Assembly: GCA_009996615.1 (NCBI GenBank)
Contig: JAACZU010000001.1
Location: 372,001 to 436,000 of the forward strand
Source of the DNA: Rhodanobacteraceae bacterium
Lineage (GTDB): Bacteria > Pseudomonadota > Gammaproteobacteria > Xanthomonadales > Rhodanobacteraceae
Reading direction: 5' to 3'
DNA length: 64,000 nt
Program-made: the position numbers and the translations under genes
Shown here: positions 1-8,209 of the stretch, one piece after another
Layout of the letters: every line of letters starts with the position of its first letter
Numbering within the stretch: position 1 is the first letter of the stretch
Notes under the pieces: model-generated
What the model saw: only the letters and a program-made list of their open reading frames with translations
Database searches by the model: none
Told to the model about the DNA's origin: nothing

Positions 1-2
1 GC

Positions 3-470
3 TGGTCGCTCGACCCGCGGCCATGGTTCGACCCGGACCCGGCGCGCCCGCTGCGGCTGATCCGCGGCGCGCAGTTCGACGCGCTCGACGCCGCCTCGCG
101 CGATGCGCTGTGCGGCGATGAGTTCCGCCTCGCACCGGCGTCGAACCGCGTCGGCTTCCGCCTCGACGGCCCCCGCCTCGCGCTCGCCGCGCCGCTGGAA
201 CTGGTCAGCGAACCGGTCGCGTTCGGCACCGTGCAGCTGCCGCCGGGCGGCCAGCCGATCGTGCTGATGGCCGAGCATCCGACCACCGGCGGCTATCCGC
301 GCATCGGCCAGGTCGCCGCGATCGACCTGCCGCGCCTGGCGCAGCGGCGCCCCGGCGCGCCGTTGCGCTTCCGCGAGGTCTCTCTGGACGAGGCGCAAAC
401 ACGCTATCTTGCGCGCGAGCGCGCACTGGCGCGCCTCATCGACACGATCGCGCAGCGGCTGGCGGAATGA
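3..470 (+). CDS. pxpC: 5-oxoprolinase subunit C, C-terminal part (PxpC)
   Basis: Only the last ~155 residues are in the window; the gene starts upstream. PxpC is the carboxyltransferase-like subunit of the bacterial ATP-dependent 5-oxoprolinase, which opens pyroglutamate to glutamate in the cytoplasm together with PxpA and PxpB. The visible part has the family's C-terminal beta-domain, with the segment VLMAEHPTTGGYPRIGQV near residue 90 of the fragment, typical of the KipA/allophanate hydrolase subunit 2 fold. Its stop overlaps the pxpA start by ATGA, so the two are translationally coupled. Allophanate hydrolase subunit 2 is the alternative name, but the adjacent pxpA and pcp favour PxpC. Confidence 0.88.
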   Translation, partial: WSLDPRPWFDPDPARPLRLIRGAQFDALDAASRDALCGDEFRLAPASNRVGFRLDGPRLALAAPLELVSEPVAFGTVQLPPGGQPIVLMAEHPTTGGYPRIGQVAAIDLPRLAQRRPGAPLRFREVSLDEAQTRYLARERALARLIDTIAQRLAE

Positions 471-1264
471 CCCGGACCATCGACCTCAATTGCGACATGG
501 GCGAATCCTTCGGCGCCTGGACCATGGGCGACGACGCCGCCGTGCTCGTGCACGTGACCTCGGCCAACATCGCCTGCGGCTTCCACGCCGGCGACCCGGA
601 CACGATGCGGCGCACGGTCGCGCTGGCCGCCAACGCCGGCGTCGCGATCGGCGCGCACGTGTCGCTGCCGGATCTGCAGGGCTTCGGCCGGCGCGAGATG
701 CACATCGGCGCCGACGAGGCGCACGCGCTGACGCTGTACCAGATTGGCGCGCTGGCCGGCTTCGCGCGCGCCGCCGGCACGCGCCTGCGCCACGTAAAGC
801 CGCACGGCGCGCTGTACAACATGGCCGCGCGCGACGCCACGCTCGCCGACGCGATCGCGCGCGCCGTGCGCGATTTCGATCCGGCGCTGGTCCTGGTCGG
901 CCTGGCCGGCAGCGAGCTGCCGCGCGCCGGCGCGCGCGCCGGGCTCGCGGTCGCGCACGAGGCGTTCGCGGACCGCCGCTACGAGGCCGACGGCTCGCTG
1001 ACGCCGCGCCGCGAGCGCGGCGCAGTGATCGACGACATCGAGGCGGCGGTCGCGCAGGCGCTCGCGATCGCCAGCCACGGCGCGATCACCGCGCGCGACG
1101 GCAGCGCGCTGACGCTGCGCGCCGACACGCTCTGCGTGCACGGCGACCGGCCCGATGCGGCGACCTTCGCGCGTCGCCTTCGCGCGGCGCTCGAGGCGGC
1201 CGGCGTGCGCGTGCAGGCCGTGGCGGCTGCCACGAACACCATCCCCCTCCAACCTCCCCCTTGA
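467..1264 (+). CDS. pxpA: 5-oxoprolinase subunit A (PxpA, LamB/YcsF family)
   Basis: 265 residues. PxpA works with PxpB and PxpC to hydrolyse 5-oxoproline to glutamate using ATP. The N-terminus carries the family signature LNCDMGESFG and then ANIACGFHAGDP, with a metal-site-like His in VKPHGALYNMAA near residue 108. Start is the ATG overlapping the pxpC stop. The last residues (NTIPLQPPP) and the stop codon are not conserved protein: they are read from a family-1 dispersed repeat that begins at about 1235, so the native C-terminus has been replaced or extended. DUF969 and DUF979 genes follow, after a ~165-bp gap filled by repeats. Confidence 0.94.
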   Translation: MTRTIDLNCDMGESFGAWTMGDDAAVLVHVTSANIACGFHAGDPDTMRRTVALAANAGVAIGAHVSLPDLQGFGRREMHIGADEAHALTLYQIGALAGFARAAGTRLRHVKPHGALYNMAARDATLADAIARAVRDFDPALVLVGLAGSELPRAGARAGLAVAHEAFADRRYEADGSLTPRRERGAVIDDIEAAVAQALAIASHGAITARDGSALTLRADTLCVHGDRPDAATFARRLRAALEAAGVRVQAVAAATNTIPLQPPP

Positions 1265-1366
1265 AGGGGGAGGCTAAAGCATGCGCTGGCCGAAGGCTGA
1301 CAATCGTCCCGTTGGCTCGCCGCCAAGCCCTCCCCTTCAAGGGGAGGGTTGGGTGGGGATGGTGTT
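1235..1366. repeat. Family-1 dispersed repeat, inverted pair
   Basis: Two copies face each other: 1235-1273 reading AACACCATCCCC... into CCCCCTTGAAGGGGG, and 1328-1366 reading CCCTCCCCTTCAAGGGGAGG followed by GTTGGGTGGGGATGGTGTT. Each copy contains a short self-complementary hairpin core. The first copy overlaps the 3' end of pxpA. The same unit recurs throughout the window. Confidence 0.9.
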
Positions 1367-1429
1367 GCTCGCACGAGCACGACAACCCCGACACTTGTTT
1401 GCCGTTCGTCCCAAGGAGCTTCCGACTCG

Positions 1430-2134
1430 ATGAACTACTGGCCCCTGCTCGGCGTCGCCGTCGTCGTCGCCGGCTTCGTGCTGCGGCGCAATCCGGTGCT
1501 GGTCGTGGTCGTCGCCGGCGTCGTCAGCGGTGTCGCCGCCGGCATGAATCCGGGCGACCTGCTCGCCCTGCTCGGCAGTTCGTTCGTGAACAACCGCGCC
1601 CTGCTGCTGATGGTGCTGACGCTGCCGGTAATCGGCCTACTCGAGCACTGTGGCCTGCGCGAGCGCGCGCGCGACTGGATCGCCGGCTTCCGCGGCCTCA
1701 CGCTGACGCGCTTCCTCGCCAGCTACCTCGGCCTGCGCCAGGTGCTGTCGATGCTCGGGCTGACCAACGTGGCCGGCCATGCGCAGACCGTGCGCCCGCT
1801 GGTCGCGCCGATGAGCGAGGCCGCGGCCGAGCGCAGCGTCGGCACGCTCGACGAGACCGAGCGCCAGCGCGTCGACGCGCTGGCCGCCGCGACCGACAAC
1901 ATCGGCCTGTTCTTCGGCGAGGACGTGTTCATCGCGCTCGGCGCGGTGCTGCTGATCCAGGGCTTCTACGCGCAGAACGGCATCCACCTGGAACCGCTGA
2001 CCATCGCGCTGTGGGCACTTCCGACCGCGATCGCGGCGTTCGTGATCCACGCGCTGCGCCTGCTGCACTTCCAGCGCTGGCTAGAGCGCAGCTCGCGTGC
2101 GCGGCAGGCGCGCCGCGGAGCCGACCGATGCTGA
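1430..2134 (+). CDS. DUF969 membrane protein
   Basis: 234 residues from the ATG preceded by AAGGAG at 1413. Strongly hydrophobic with about five to six predicted membrane segments, beginning MNYWPLLGVAVVVAGFVLRR. It matches the DUF969 family, which is always found next to DUF979 and often beside pyroglutamate genes. That context suggests the pair forms an inner-membrane transporter for 5-oxoproline or pyroglutamyl compounds, but this is inference from neighbourhood, not from any residue I can point to. Its stop overlaps the next start (2128-2134). Confidence 0.85.
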   Translation: MNYWPLLGVAVVVAGFVLRRNPVLVVVVAGVVSGVAAGMNPGDLLALLGSSFVNNRALLLMVLTLPVIGLLEHCGLRERARDWIAGFRGLTLTRFLASYLGLRQVLSMLGLTNVAGHAQTVRPLVAPMSEAAAERSVGTLDETERQRVDALAAATDNIGLFFGEDVFIALGAVLLIQGFYAQNGIHLEPLTIALWALPTAIAAFVIHALRLLHFQRWLERSSRARQARRGADRC

Positions 2135-3099
2135 AGATCGAATACATCTACTGGCTGCTCGGCGCCTTCCTGCTGGTTGCGGCAGTGCTGAACCTGCGCG
2201 AGCGGCGCCGTGCGATGGCCGGCTTCTGGGCCATCCTCGCCTGCCCGTTCCTGTTCGGCGACGCGATCCTCGCCGCGCTGGCGAATGGCACACGCTGGCC
2301 GGCGCAGGCGATGGGCGTGGGCGTGCTCGGCCTCGGCGTGATGGCCGCGCGTGGCGGCCTGCGCGTGCAGGCCGACGACGAGGCGATGCAGGCAGCGCGA
2401 CGCGACGCGGCGAGCCGCTTCGGCAACCGTTTGTTCGGCCCGGCGCTGGCGATTCCGCTGGTCACGCTGGTGCTGGTGCTGGCCGCGCCGTACCTGCGCT
2501 GGGGTGCGACACCGCTGATCGAACCGCGCCAGGCGACGCTGGTCGCGCTCGGCCTCGCCTGCGTGGTCGCGCTCGGCGCGGCCCTGCACGTCACGCGCGC
2601 GCCGCTAGCGACCGGCCTCAGCGAGGGCCGCCGCCTGCTCGACGCGCTCGGCTGGGCCGCGCTGCTGCCGATGCTGCTGGCCACGCTCGGCAGCGTGTTC
2701 GCCGCGACCGGCGTCGGCGATGCGATCGCGGCGATCGTCGGGGCGGTCATCCCGACCGACAGCCGCCTCGCCTGCCTGCTCGCGTTCGCGCTCGGCATGG
2801 TGCTGTTCACGGTCATCATGGGCAACGCGTTCGCCGCGTTCCCGGTGCTGATGGCCGGCGTCGGCCTGCCGCTGCTGGTGCTGCGCCACGGCGCCGATCC
2901 GGCCATCCTCGGCTCGATCGGCATGCTGACCGGCTACTGCGGCACGCTGCTGACGCCGATGGCGGCGAACTTCAACATCGTGCCGGCGGTGCTGCTGGAA
3001 CTGCCCGACCAGTATGGCGTGATCCGCGCGCAGCTGCCGACCGCGCTGGCGCTGCTGGCGGTGAACGTCGCGCTGATGTGGTGGCTGGTGTTCCGGTAG
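2128..3099 (+). CDS. DUF979 membrane protein
   Basis: 323 residues, about eight to nine membrane segments, starting MLKIEYIYWLLGAFLLVAAV. Member of DUF979, the constant partner of DUF969; the 7-bp overlap with the upstream gene implies coupled translation and probably a two-component membrane complex. The C-terminal half has a glycine-rich helix pair (LTGYCGTLLTPMAANFN) of the kind seen in ion-coupled carriers. Substrate unknown; pyroglutamate import is the reasonable guess given pxpCA upstream and pcp downstream. Confidence 0.85.
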   Translation: MLKIEYIYWLLGAFLLVAAVLNLRERRRAMAGFWAILACPFLFGDAILAALANGTRWPAQAMGVGVLGLGVMAARGGLRVQADDEAMQAARRDAASRFGNRLFGPALAIPLVTLVLVLAAPYLRWGATPLIEPRQATLVALGLACVVALGAALHVTRAPLATGLSEGRRLLDALGWAALLPMLLATLGSVFAATGVGDAIAAIVGAVIPTDSRLACLLAFALGMVLFTVIMGNAFAAFPVLMAGVGLPLLVLRHGADPAILGSIGMLTGYCGTLLTPMAANFNIVPAVLLELPDQYGVIRAQLPTALALLAVNVALMWWLVFR

Positions 3100-3101
3100 G
3101 G

Positions 3102-3185
3102 TGGGACGCAGCCGCGCAGCGGCGAGTCCCACCGCCCGTGCGCAACAACGGTGGGACTCGCGCCCTCGGCGCCGCAGCCCACCCT
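3102..3185. repeat. Family-3 dispersed repeat
   Basis: Imperfect inverted repeat built on GGTGGGAC-CGCAGCCGCGCAGCG-GAGTCCCACC, two facing halves. It lies between the DUF979 gene and pcp. The same unit occurs at 34615-34765. Confidence 0.75.
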
Positions 3186-3250
3186 GCTCGGCTTCAGCCC
3201 TTGGCCCTGCTCCGTGCCAGAATCCGGATCCCGCTCCGATCCCGACCGCC

Positions 3251-3907
3251 ATGTCCGCACTTCCAACCATCCTGCTGACCGGCTTCGAGCCATTCGGCGG
3301 CGAGCGCATCAATCCATCGCAGGAAATCGTGCGTGCGCTCGAAGGCGCGACGATCGCGCAGCACCGCGTGGCCGGCGCGATCCTGCCGGTCGTGTTCGCG
3401 GCGACGCTGCCGTTGCTGGAGGACTTGATCGCGGCGCACCGGCCGGTGCTGGTGCTGGCGCTGGGCCAGGCCGGCGGACGCAGCGCGCTGTCGATCGAGC
3501 GCGTGGCGGTGAACCTGGTCGACGCGCGCATCGCCGACAACGACGGCGCGCAGCCGATCGACGTGCCGGTCGTCGCGGGCGCGCCGAACGCGTATTTCTC
3601 GACCCTGCCGGTCAAGGCGATCACGGCACGGCTGAGGACGCTCGGCATCCCGGTCGCGCCGTCGCTGAGCGCCGGCACGTTCGTCTGCAACCAGGTCTTC
3701 TACGCTCTCGCGCACCTGCTGGCGACGCGCCATCCGCACGCACGCGGCGGCTTCGTGCACGTGCCGTGGCTGCCCGAGCAGGCCGCGCATCACCCCGAGG
3801 CGCCGAGCATGGCGCTCGACACGATGATCGCCGGCGTGCGCGCGGCGATCGAGTGTGCACTGACGACGCAGGATGACCTGCGCGTCAGCGGCGGCGCGAC
3901 GCATTGA
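3251..3907 (+). CDS. pcp: Pyroglutamyl-peptidase I
   Basis: 218 residues, the normal length. Cysteine peptidase (family C15) that removes N-terminal pyroglutamate from peptides in the cytoplasm. The N-terminal signature LLTGFEPFGG is present, and the Glu/Cys/His triad can be placed at ERVAVN (Glu about 81), GTFVCNQVFY (Cys about 144) and GGFVHVPW (His about 168). Start is the ATG at 3251, which aligns the signature at residue 8. It complements the upstream oxoprolinase: Pcp releases pyroglutamate and PxpABC converts it to glutamate. A family-3 repeat separates it from the DUF979 gene, so it may have its own promoter. Confidence 0.95.
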   Translation: MSALPTILLTGFEPFGGERINPSQEIVRALEGATIAQHRVAGAILPVVFAATLPLLEDLIAAHRPVLVLALGQAGGRSALSIERVAVNLVDARIADNDGAQPIDVPVVAGAPNAYFSTLPVKAITARLRTLGIPVAPSLSAGTFVCNQVFYALAHLLATRHPHARGGFVHVPWLPEQAAHHPEAPSMALDTMIAGVRAAIECALTTQDDLRVSGGATH

Positions 3908-3910
3908 AGA

Positions 3911-3990
3911 TGGGAATGGGGAATGGGGAATCGGGAATGGCAGAGCGAACGGCAAGGCCGCGACGACGCCTCGCCATTCCCGGTTCCCGG
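3911..3990. repeat. Family-2 dispersed repeat (GGGAATGGGGAAT type)
   Basis: GGGAATGGGGAATGGGGAAT on the left and CCATTCCCGGTTCCC on the right form an inverted pair between the convergent ends of pcp and the MalM-like gene. Could fold as a transcript hairpin. Confidence 0.8.
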
Positions 3991-3997
3991 CGCAGCC

Positions 3998-4693
3998 TTA
4001 GCAGCCCTGGCCGGGCGCATCCTCGGCGCTGACCTCGACGATCAAGCGGCCGGTGGCAGCGTACGGCAGCTTCACCTTGACCGCGTCGGTCGAGTAGTAG
4101 AAGCCGTTCTTGTTGGTCGGTGCCTTGAGCGCCTCGCGCGCCTCGGATTCGTAGGACTTGCCGACCACGTCGGCCGTGGTGGCAACCGCGAAGCGCCGCA
4201 CCTTGTCGAGTGGCACGCAAGCGAGCAGACGGGTGCGCTTGAACGGCCGCATGTCAAGGTGCAGCGGCTTGGCCTCGACCGGATCGCCAACCTGCTCGTC
4301 GCCGTCGAGGCGGTACAGTAGCGGCTTGAACACGGTATTTCCGCGCCCCTTCTGGTTCGGCTGCGCAACCACCTGGATGCGCACGGCGGCATGCGCCAGT
4401 TCCTCGGGCAGTTCGATGATGCGGTAGCGACTGCGGCCCTTGGCGAAGTCGCGCTCGGGCGCCGCGCTGCCGATCGTGAAGCGCAGCGGCTGTCCCGGTT
4501 GCAGCGCGATGGCCCCCTCGGCCGGCGCATCGACGACTGCCGGCGTGTCGGAGCCGCGATCGAACAGGCGATGCTTCCAGTCCGAAAAGGTTTCGCCGAT
4601 GCGGCTGAGTGGATTGGCCAGCGCGACCTGCGACGTGACCAGCGCGATCACCAGCGCGGCGCGCGAAGGACGGAGGAGGGAATGGAACGGCAC
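3998..4693 (-). CDS. MalM-like exported protein
   Basis: 231 residues from a GTG at 4693 that has AGGAG five bases upstream; an upstream ATG at 4756 lacks this. The N-terminus is a signal peptide (LVIALVTSQVALA, cleavage after ALA), so the product is periplasmic. The middle and end resemble the periplasmic maltose-operon protein MalM: a beta-rich domain with a KRTRLLACVPLDKVRRF-like stretch and a final GRLIVEV strand. No maltose genes are nearby, so the role is unknown. The family match is from memory of the pattern and is moderate. Confidence 0.6.
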   Translation of the reverse strand: MPFHSLLRPSRAALVIALVTSQVALANPLSRIGETFSDWKHRLFDRGSDTPAVVDAPAEGAIALQPGQPLRFTIGSAAPERDFAKGRSRYRIIELPEELAHAAVRIQVVAQPNQKGRGNTVFKPLLYRLDGDEQVGDPVEAKPLHLDMRPFKRTRLLACVPLDKVRRFAVATTADVVGKSYESEAREALKAPTNKNGFYYSTDAVKVKLPYAATGRLIVEVSAEDAPGQGC

Positions 4694-4815
4694 GGCAACT
4701 CCTGCGAACGGCGGATATCGATCATCGCAGCGCGGGCGCCGCGACAGGAGTGACATCGGTCATGCCGTGGCGCCGGTGTTGCGCGACCGCGCCAAACGGC
4801 GCGGTCGCGCGGAAC

Positions 4816-5145
4816 TCAGTTCGCCGGATCGATCGGCTTGAGCTCGCCGCCGTCCTGCTCGAACGCCTTGAGCTGCAGCGTCTTGGCGATCGAACCGACC
4901 GCCTTGCGCTGCTCGTCGCTGGCGCCACGCTTGAGCACGATGCCGGTGACGTGCTCGGTGTCCTTGAGGTCGCTGATGTAGCCGAAAAGCTCGGCCTTGC
5001 CCATTGTCGCGCCGCCGATCGAGAACTTGTCGTTCTTGGCCGGCACGACGATCGCGTTGCCGTCACGCACGTCCGAGGCCGCGACCGCGCCGCCCATGAC
5101 GGCGAGGCCGAGGGCCAGCACGATGCCACGCATGAAACTCTTCAT
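4816..5145 (-). CDS. Small exported protein with ExbD-like pattern (paralogue 1)
   Basis: 109 residues: a signal peptide (MKSFMRGIVLALGLAVMGGAVA) followed by ~85 residues. AGGAG sits seven bases before the ATG. The mature part aligns over its length with the lipoprotein encoded just upstream: (I/V)xxDKFxxGG(A/P), then a KAELFGYI/EDLKGAFR helix, then TGIVLKRG/ATVLLKRG and a C-terminal helix. That beta-alpha-beta layout resembles the periplasmic domain of ExbD/TolR, but without the membrane anchor. No known function. Confidence 0.7.
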   Translation of the reverse strand: MKSFMRGIVLALGLAVMGGAVAASDVRDGNAIVVPAKNDKFSIGGATMGKAELFGYISDLKDTEHVTGIVLKRGASDEQRKAVGSIAKTLQLKAFEQDGGELKPIDPAN

Positions 5146-5178
5146 TGCCCTTCTCCTGGGGGTTCGCTGTCGGGGGTA

Positions 5179-5598
5179 CTACTGCGCCGAGTCGCTGTCG
5201 GCGTCCTTGATGTTGGCCTGCAGCTCCGAGATCAGGCCGTTGCTTTCCTCGACGAAGGCCGTGAAATGCATCTGGTGCGCGATCCGCGCCAGTGAGGCCA
5301 GGTGTTCCTTCTTGATCTTCTGCTTCTCGCCGCGCTTGAGCAGGACGGTGGCCATCGGCAGAGATTCCTCCTGCCGGTAACGGAACGCGCCCTTGAGGTC
5401 CTCGGGCGTCAGCGGCGCGCCGTCGTAGTCGAACTGGTTGTCCTTGTCGGCGAGGATCGTGACGTCGAAGCTCGTCGGAATGTTCGCCGCCTGCACCAGG
5501 TCGGGTTTGGTGCGGCCGCCGCCGCAGGCGGCCAGCAGCACCGCCGCCGCCGCGAGCGCGACGAGCTTCCAGTGGATTGCGGTCAGAAGATTGCGCAT
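5179..5598 (-). CDS. Small lipoprotein with ExbD-like pattern (paralogue 2)
   Basis: 139 residues from the ATG at 5598, with GGAG upstream. The signal peptide ends in the lipobox LLAAC, so this is a lipoprotein. The mature domain is paralogous to the product of the next gene (33 bp downstream): both run from a VTILADKDNQFDYDG-type strand, through a helix, to a VLLKRGE strand and a basic helix. The C-terminus adds an acidic tail. The fold guess (ExbD/TolR periplasmic domain) is inference; function unknown. Confidence 0.7.
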   Translation of the reverse strand: MRNLLTAIHWKLVALAAAAVLLAACGGGRTKPDLVQAANIPTSFDVTILADKDNQFDYDGAPLTPEDLKGAFRYRQEESLPMATVLLKRGEKQKIKKEHLASLARIAHQMHFTAFVEESNGLISELQANIKDADSDSAQ

Positions 5599-5688
5599 GT
5601 TCGACTCCAGGCTGGGCGCGAAACGCGCAAGACTACCACCATCGCAGCGCCGGCGAGACGCGACCGGCAAATCGCCGGCAGAGCCGGC

Positions 5689-6255
5689 TCAGGCGTGCGG
5701 CAGCGTCACGCCGGTCTGGCCCATGTACTTGCCGCCGCGGTCCTTGTAGCTGGTCTCGCAGTCCTCGTCGGACTCGAAGAACAGCATCTGCGCGACGCCC
5801 TCGTTGGCGTAGATCTTCGCCGGCAGCGGCGTCGTGTTGGAGAACTCGAGCGTGACGTGGCCTTCCCACTCCGGCTCCAGCGGCGTCACGTTGACGATGA
5901 TGCCGCAGCGCGCGTAGGTGCTCTTGCCCAGGCACACGGTCAGCACGCGGCGGGGGATGCGGAAGTACTCGACCGTGCGCGCCAGCGCGAACGAGTTCGG
6001 CGGGATGATGCAGACGTCGGACTTCACGTCGACGAAGCTGCGCGCGTCGAAGTTCTTCGGATCGACGATGGTCGAGTTGATGTTCGTGAACACCTTGAAC
6101 TCGTCCGCGCAGCGCACGTCATAGCCGTAGCTGGAGGTGCCGTACGAGATCAGCCGCTCGCCGCCGTTGCGCTTGACCTGCGCCGGTGCGAACGGCTCGA
6201 TCATGCCGTGCTGCTCGGCCATGCGGCGGATCCATTTGTCGCTTTTGATAGTCAT
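5689..6255 (-). CDS. dcd: dCTP deaminase
   Basis: 188 residues, full length. Deaminates dCTP to dUTP in pyrimidine nucleotide synthesis. Conserved features include [15 protein letters not shown], the catalytic-loop [11 protein letters not shown] and [12 protein letters not shown], with the conserved Glu. The start [22 protein letters not shown] matches xanthomonad Dcd. The 30 bases before the ATG are entirely family-2 repeat (CCCATTCCCGATTCCC) with no Shine-Dalgarno. It lies 124 bp after apbC. Confidence 0.96.
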   Translation of the reverse strand: MTIKSDKWIRRMAEQHGMIEPFAPAQVKRNGGERLISYGTSSYGYDVRCADEFKVFTNINSTIVDPKNFDARSFVDVKSDVCIIPPNSFALARTVEYFRIPRRVLTVCLGKSTYARCGIIVNVTPLEPEWEGHVTLEFSNTTPLPAKIYANEGVAQMLFFESDEDCETSYKDRGGKYMGQTGVTLPHA

Positions 6256-6377
6256 GGGAATCGGGAATGGGGAATGGGGAATCGCAAAAGCGCGCCATCG
6301 ACAGCCTGGAAGATGCGAAAACGGCCGGGCATCGGCACTGCTCTCCGATTCCCGATTCCCGATTCCCCATTCCCGGC
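6256..6377. repeat. Family-2 dispersed repeat, inverted pair abutting dcd
   Basis: GGGAATCGGGAATGGGGAAT at 6256 and CGATTCCCGATTCCCGATTC ending near 6377 face each other across ~60 bp. Together they fill the whole apbC-dcd gap and reach the dcd start codon. Confidence 0.85.
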
Positions 6378-6379
6378 CG

Positions 6380-7471
6380 TCACGTATTCTGCACCACGAT
6401 CTTCGGCATCCCGAGTGCCTTGTTGCGCGCGCGCAGCGACAGCCGCGCGGCGGCGTTGCGCGCGATCTCGCGGTAGCGCGCGGCGAGGTCGGAGTCCGGG
6501 ATCGCGGCGACGGTCGGGGTGCCGCCGTCGGCCTGCTCGCGGATGCGGATGTCGAGCGGCAGGCTGCCGAGCAGCGGCACGCCGTACTGCTCGGCCATGC
6601 GCGCGCCGCCGCCCTCGCCGAAAATGTGCTCCTCGTGGCCGCATTTGGTGCAGATGTGCGTGGCCATGTTCTCGACGATGCCGAGCACCGGCACGTTGAC
6701 CTTCTCGAACATCTTCAGCGCCTTCTTCGCGTCGATCAACGCGATGTCCTGCGGCGTCGTCACGATCAGCGCGGCGGAGACCGGGATGCGCTGGCACAAG
6801 GTCAACTGGATATCGCCGGTGCCGGGCGGCAGGTCGATCACGAGGTAGTCGAGGTCGCTCCAGTTCGTGTCGGTCAGCATCTGCTGCAGCGCCTGGGTCG
6901 CCATCGGCCCGCGCCAGATCATCGCGGTGTCTTCCTCGATCATCAGGCCGATCGACATCGCCTGGATGCCGTGGCCGATCTTCGGCTCGATGCGCTTGCC
7001 GTCCTTGGTGTCGGGCTTGCCCTCGAGGCCGAGCATGCGTACCTGGCTCGGGCCATAGATGTCGGCATCGAGCACGCCGACGCTGGCGCCCTCGGCCTTC
7101 AGCGCGAGCGCGAGGTTCGCGGCGACCGTCGACTTGCCGACGCCGCCCTTGCCGGAGGCGACCGCGATCACGTTCTTGACGCCCGGCAGCGGCGTCAGGC
7201 CGTGCTGCACCTCGTGCGCGAACACGCGGCAGGACACGCTGACCGCGGCATGCGCGATCGGCGGATCGGCCTCGAGCGCACGCTTGATCGTTTCCGCGAA
7301 CGCAGCCTGCACCGACAGCGCCGGGTAGCCGAGCTGGACGTCGACGGACACGTCCGCACCGGCCACGCCGACGCCACGCAGCGCGCCGCTGGCGACAAGG
7401 TCCTTGCCGGTGTGCGGATCAGCGATGCCGGCCAGGATCTGCCGGACGCGCGTTTCAAGGGAATCGGTCAT
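6380..7471 (-). CDS. apbC: Iron-sulfur cluster carrier ATPase ApbC (Mrp/NBP35)
   Basis: 363 residues. Cytoplasmic P-loop ATPase that carries Fe-S clusters to target proteins. Domains in order: an N-terminal MIP18/DUF59-like part (residues 1-90, [13 protein letters not shown]), then the deviant Walker [10 protein letters not shown] near residue 130, a [13 protein letters not shown] switch region, [14 protein letters not shown], and a CxxC motif (CTKCG) near residue 273 for cluster binding. dcd follows on the same strand behind a repeat. Confidence 0.95.
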   Translation of the reverse strand: MTDSLETRVRQILAGIADPHTGKDLVASGALRGVGVAGADVSVDVQLGYPALSVQAAFAETIKRALEADPPIAHAAVSVSCRVFAHEVQHGLTPLPGVKNVIAVASGKGGVGKSTVAANLALALKAEGASVGVLDADIYGPSQVRMLGLEGKPDTKDGKRIEPKIGHGIQAMSIGLMIEEDTAMIWRGPMATQALQQMLTDTNWSDLDYLVIDLPPGTGDIQLTLCQRIPVSAALIVTTPQDIALIDAKKALKMFEKVNVPVLGIVENMATHICTKCGHEEHIFGEGGGARMAEQYGVPLLGSLPLDIRIREQADGGTPTVAAIPDSDLAARYREIARNAAARLSLRARNKALGMPKIVVQNT

Positions 7472-7596
7472 GCTCGGAATGGAAATCGGTGGGATGAGCC
7501 ATTATGCCAGCAGCCTCCGCTGCAGCGCGCCTTGACGGCCATCGGTCGCAGCGGCAACGTGGGCGCTTGTCCCCACCCCGGCCAGGAGTCCGCACC

Positions 7597-8046
7597 ATGC
7601 TGTCACGCTGCCAGTCCGCCCTGCTCGCCTTCGCCCTGTTCGCCGCCCCCGCACTGGCCGCCGCCGCGAGTCCGGTCGGTACCTGGACGACCATCGACGA
7701 CGCCACCGGCAAGCCGAAGTCCGTCGTCGAAATCAGCGAGGCCAACGGCGAGCTGACCGCCAAGGTGCTGCAGGTGCTGCAATCCGAGCACGGCACGCAT
7801 CCGCTGTGCACCGAATGCAAGGGCGACCTGAAGGACAAGCCGGTGGTCGGCATGCAGATCATCTGGGGCATGAAGCAGGACGGCGACGAGTGGAAGGGCG
7901 GCAAGATCCTCGACCCCAAGACCGGCAAGGTCTACGGCTGCAAGCTGCACCTGACCGACAACGGCCAGAAGCTCGAGGTGCGCGGCTTCATGGGCTTCTC
8001 GCTGCTCGGCCGCACGCAGGTGTGGGAGCGCAAGGAAGCGCCGTAA
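7597..8046 (+). CDS. DUF2147 exported protein
   Basis: 149 residues from the ATG at 7597 with AGGAG nine bases upstream. Signal peptide LLAFALFAAPALAAAA, then a DUF2147 domain: SPVGTWTTIDD, the two-Cys segment HPLCTEC, the conserved GKILDPKTGKVYGCKLHL and the final RGFMGFSLLGRTQVW. DUF2147 proteins are small periplasmic beta-barrels of unknown function. Divergent from apbC. Confidence 0.87.
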   Translation: MLSRCQSALLAFALFAAPALAAAASPVGTWTTIDDATGKPKSVVEISEANGELTAKVLQVLQSEHGTHPLCTECKGDLKDKPVVGMQIIWGMKQDGDEWKGGKILDPKTGKVYGCKLHLTDNGQKLEVRGFMGFSLLGRTQVWERKEAP

Positions 8047-8076
8047 CACAACCGCGCGCGGTCTTGCGCCTTTCAG

Positions 8077-8115
8077 CCCTCCCCTTCAAAGGGAGGGTTG
8101 GGTGGGGATGGTGTT
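8077..8115. repeat. Family-1 dispersed repeat
   Basis: CCCTCCCCTTCAAAGGGAGG followed by GTTGGGTGGGGATGGTGTT, between the DUF2147 gene and metG. The hairpin could terminate the upstream transcript, but there is no T-run. Confidence 0.85.
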
Positions 8116-8209
8116 GCACCTGGCCGCGGCTGCGAGCCGCACCCAGCCTGCGCAAGCGGCTGGCCATGCCATAATTCCGCTCTTGCAAACGAAGCGGAAG
8201 CTGCGACGC

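Noticed and set aside
1328-1366. Family-1 repeats as Rho-independent terminators
   Set aside because: The hairpin is not followed by a T-run, and several copies lie inside genes, so termination cannot be their general role.
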